64,000 nucleotides of DNA from Williamsia limnetica. GTDB taxonomy: Bacteria > Actinomycetota > Actinomycetes > Mycobacteriales > Mycobacteriaceae. Of this stretch, positions 63,001 to 64,000 are shown one piece after another (positions within the stretch are counted from its first letter, which is position 1; each line of letters opens with the position of its first letter). The stretch spans positions 1 to 64,000 of the forward strand of contig NZ_QJSP01000018.1 in the NCBI RefSeq assembly GCF_003217475.1. The letters run 5' to 3'. A program made the translations under genes and the position numbers. Below the pieces are notes generated by a model, which ran no database searches, was not told the origin of the DNA, and worked only from the letters and a program-made list of their open reading frames with translations.

Positions 63001-64000
63001 GTTCTCACGCCGGCCGAGCGTATCGAGCTGCTCGAGCAGAGCGGCAACGGCGAGACGGCAACCGGAACCCTTCCGGAACTGCTCGCCGGCGCAGTGACGC
63101 GAGCCGGAGATCGTGACGCCGTGGTGTCTCCGGCCGGCTCGATCAGTTACCGTGCTCTCGACGAGCAATCGAACGCGCTTGCACGCCTGCTGATCTCACG
63201 TGGCATCGGTTCTGAGCACATCGTGGCGCTCGGAATGGGGCGCTCGATCGACTTCATGGTCGGTCTATGGGCTGTCGCCAAGACCGGAGCGGGTTATCTT
63301 CCGGTGGACATGCGGTATCCGGCCGAGCGCATCGAACACATGCTCCGCGACTCTGCTGCGGTGTTCGGACTCTCGACATCGCAGTGGCGCTCGGCTCGTC
63401 CGGACTCGATCGAATGGCTGGAGCTCGACGGCAGCGACGTGTCGGGCATGATCGCCGGGTACGCGACGGACCCGATCGCTGATGACCAGCGATTGCGGCC
63501 GATCCGTGTCGCCAACACGGCCTACATGATCTACACGTCCGGGACGACGGGGGTCCCCAAGGGTGTGACCGTGACCCACGGGGGGCTGCTGAACCTGCTG
63601 CGCGAGCAGTCCGATCGCTTCGTCCTCACAGAAACCTCGCGCACCCTGCATTTCGCGTCCCCGAGCTTCGACGCCTCGGTCCTGGAGGTCTTGCTGGCGC
63701 TGGCGAACGGCTCGACCATGGTCATCGCGCCGACAGAGGTGTACGGCGGCGACGAATTGCACGACTTCCTGGCGGAGTTCGGCGTCACGCACGGATTCAT
63801 CACGCCGGCAGCGCTCGCGTCGGTCGACCCGACAGGTCTCGACGCATTCGAGTCGGTGGTCGTCGGTGGCGAGGCGTGCCCGCCCGAACTCGTCGACCGT
63901 TGGGCTCCGGGCCGCCGGATGTTCAACGGTTACGGTCCAACCGAGACAACGTGTTTCGCCGATATCGCCGGTCCCATGCAGCCCGGGGGTGCCATCACCA
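57046..64000 (+). CDS. Non-ribosomal peptide synthetase (C-A-T-E-C-A..., 3' end outside the window)
   Basis: At least 2318 residues, open at the window edge. Domains: condensation (HHIAMDG at 146-152); adenylation 1 (A3 TSGSTGKPKG at 620, A5 YGPTE at 759); carrier (LGGDSIMS, S1010); epimerisation (HHIAVDGVSWRIL at 1200, no transfer module); condensation 2 (HHILLDG at 1690); adenylation 2 (A3 TSGTTGVPKG at 2164, YGPTETT at 2296). Module 1 therefore yields a D-residue. An N-terminal condensation domain with no loading module suggests the product is N-acylated. The A1 specificity code read by hand is DVWSLALVH, nearest to Ser-like codes, with low certainty. The TTG start has GGAG 9 nt upstream; a stop at 57004 bars longer versions. 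MbtH and a DrrABC exporter adjoin. Confidence 0.95.
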   Translation, partial: MSAGRFDEPADAPGNSFELSAAQRGIWFAQQSLGHVPINIALYVELVGDVDLDTLTRASQAVGREMGSGYLTLVETDGLPLQYVDAAIDDSIELVDFADEREPVQAAQAWMREEYRKPIDLLADRLTVSTLLRIGVDHYFWYLRTHHIAMDGFGAMATVTRIAEVYTALISGVEVPPGKGAELSEVVAEERRYRGSDRFSKDRDYWAERITDLPAPLSLTQHRAAPGEFSLVASATLADDTAALLDEAARDAAGSTAPAVIAAFAAYVARMTDSEDIVLSLPVSARNTARLRRAGGMVSNIVPLRLTVSPKTTISDLIRTVQTELTGALRRQLYRHEDMRRDIGQGTGRRGLFGPSVNLMMFKSLIDLGDVVGHLHVLTTGPVEDLSMNIYPGVQGANLRVDFEANPQTYTDGDLQRHHHRFTDFLGQMLRANPDAVVGSLNLGSPAEIAATMEQWNATEHPVAATDLVQMWSQQVASTPDATAFVDGDRRVTFAEFDALTNQMARHLIDVGVGPDIRVGVAMRRSLELMVALYAVLKAGGAYVPIDPDHPSGRIADVIATAMPVCVLARAVDHPVFAEIDIAVLDPEAVDLADRSDAPIRAGELTAALNPESLAYVLFTSGSTGKPKGVAVPHRAVVNQLAWVAGHYGIGPDDVVLQKTPTTFDVSVWELFSPVVGARMVVVEPDGHLDPEYLVRLIESEAVTATSFVPAMLQLFLGEVTPGSMASLRLLLVAGEAFPAKLAGQALRALPRTAVENLYGPTEFTVHATYASVESGTAQTIPIGRAVWNSRAWVLDRQLRPCVVGAVGELYLSGDQIARGYFGRPDLTAERFVPSVFGPTGALMYRTGDLVRWSADGALEYVGRSDFQVKVRGLRIELGEIESAILADESVRETVVVVHQSPHGQRLVAYVVGTDDSAVLDTAKLMNTVRARVPEYMNPDAIVSLPQMPLGPSGKVDRKQLPEPDFSAQAVAFRAPTTDTERAITALIGDLLGHPEVGLDDSFFGLGGDSIMSIQLVSRARAMGLHFSSREVFECKTIGELADAARDESSASVVEELAGGGVGEVPLTPIMAWMTAEPAAVGPYSQSVVVIAPVIDDLDVLRRTVQAVVDRHDVLRSTLSVDESGSVRHHVAPVGDSPDVEVTESSIAATPGTAAYDDAMSALATTATDSLDPYSGKIMSVTVVDSAASDVGRRLLIVLHHIAVDGVSWRILLPDLATAWSQLVTGESVALPATGTSMRRWSHGLAELAADPALQDELAHWRTVVSAIDNSTLELDRDRDVVGTLRHRELTLSANLTDTLMTRVPQAFHGGVNDGLLAAFTLAVTHWLRGRGLSGDSVVVSLEAHGREEELLPGADLSRTVGWFTTMYPVVLSTTGTDVDDALAGGPAAGDLIKSVKEQLASVPRRGVGYGLLRYLDERGIAELSRYPEPAITFNYLGRLSGTDISGPWVPDGQSALRGTRGASVPVRTALDVNAVVIETPSGPALSAGVDYPAGVIDDEQVDQLIDLWQRALESVALHAASPGAGGLTPSDLELVDLGQAQILELEDRFDDIADVWPLTPLQNGLLFHAELAAGDVDVYAAQMVLDLSGVDPDRMRRSAEALIARHPNLRTAFFTDSEGTAVAVVKPHAAAPWTDHDLSDLEPGDREVRVAELTHEERVSPFAMDRAPLMRFTMIRRSDSSFRFVVTNHHILLDGWSLPIFMSDLLAIYREGGDAQALVSPRPYRNYLVWLHSQSQQQQQSIDAWAEALAGVDEPTLLFPSAVAHGEGQVPLQTEVTVDQHVMAGLTDYVRESGVTLNTVLQAAWAIVLSRLTGRDDVVFGTTVSGRPPQVAGVESMLGLFINTLPVRVPVGSAGDVGDLITRIARRQTELLDHHTVGLADIVATTEADSLFDTMMVYESYPLDRDALSAAADIDGMRVESADVLDATHYPFTLIAVTDPGLRLSAKYLPGMVERNEVESILDRVVRVLGLIAADPSARVDDLDVLTPAERIELLEQSGNGETATGTLPELLAGAVTRAGDRDAVVSPAGSISYRALDEQSNALARLLISRGIGSEHIVALGMGRSIDFMVGLWAVAKTGAGYLPVDMRYPAERIEHMLRDSAAVFGLSTSQWRSARPDSIEWLELDGSDVSGMIAGYATDPIADDQRLRPIRVANTAYMIYTSGTTGVPKGVTVTHGGLLNLLREQSDRFVLTETSRTLHFASPSFDASVLEVLLALANGSTMVIAPTEVYGGDELHDFLAEFGVTHGFITPAALASVDPTGLDAFESVVVGGEACPPELVDRWAPGRRMFNGYGPTETTCFADIAGPMQPGGAIT

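Overview
The window is high-GC DNA from a mycolic-acid actinobacterium (order Mycobacteriales). The best fit by gene content is Gordonia or a close relative; this is inference, since no 16S rRNA gene is present. The support is a rpsL-rpsG-fusA-tuf block, a complete mycofactocin (mft) gene set, KshB-type steroid hydroxylase reductase with KstR-like operators, Mce-associated-type membrane proteins, WS/DGAT acyltransferases, and a MbtH-NRPS locus. I see no tRNA, rRNA, CRISPR array, transposase or phage gene.

Layout. 1-0.4 kb: tail of a DUF222/HNH (13E12-type) endonuclease gene. 0.75-5.2 kb (minus): NDMA/mycofactocin-type alcohol dehydrogenase, aldehyde dehydrogenase and a GAF-Fis regulator, probably an alcohol-oxidation unit. 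5.3-6.75 kb: secreted SGNH hydrolase broken by a frameshift. 7.2-11.6 kb: rpsL, rpsG, fusA, tuf, closed by a strong terminator. 11.8-14.5 kb: SHOCT membrane protein, a two-gene clpP operon whose second product lacks the catalytic serine, and a ClgR/PopR-like regulator. 14.6-18 kb: amidohydrolase, TetR and MenC with overlapping ends. 18.1-21.7 kb: P450, TetR and acyl-CoA synthetase, also overlapping. 21.7-26.1 kb: a LuxR-type HTH protein and a 1298-aa HTH-STAND NTPase-TM-WD40 protein. 26.1-28.5 kb: amino-acid permease and universal stress protein. 28.7-31 kb: four overlapping single-TM Mce-associated-like proteins with no mce genes nearby. 31-34 kb: ferredoxin reductase, AlkD-like repair protein, kshB.

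34-44.7 kb is the mycofactocin locus. mftR and an alpha/beta hydrolase diverge from mftABCD. A mycofactocin-type SDR with a KstR-like operator follows, then an opposite-strand AMACR-type CoA transferase, then mftEFG. The peptide MftA (38 aa, ending IDGMCGVY) is modified by MftB/C, MftE, MftD and MftF into a redox cofactor, and MftG probably reoxidises it. The alcohol dehydrogenase at 0.8 kb and the SDR inside the locus are plausible clients.

44.7-64 kb looks like a lipopeptide or glycolipopeptide cluster, loosely similar to mycobacterial glycopeptidolipid loci. It has four GT2 glycosyltransferases in two families (one a deletion pseudogene), two WS/DGAT acyltransferases (one frameshifted), a DrrABC-like exporter, MbtH flanked by two small adenylation-N-terminus-like proteins, and the start of an NRPS (C-A-T-E-C-A...) that runs off the window.

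Three genes carry disruptions relative to their own continuation or a paralog. Two are single-base frameshifts that could be sequence errors; the third is an 85-nt deletion and is more likely real. Several genes also start 6-7 nt after a TANNNT -10 hexamer with no Shine-Dalgarno, a leaderless pattern.
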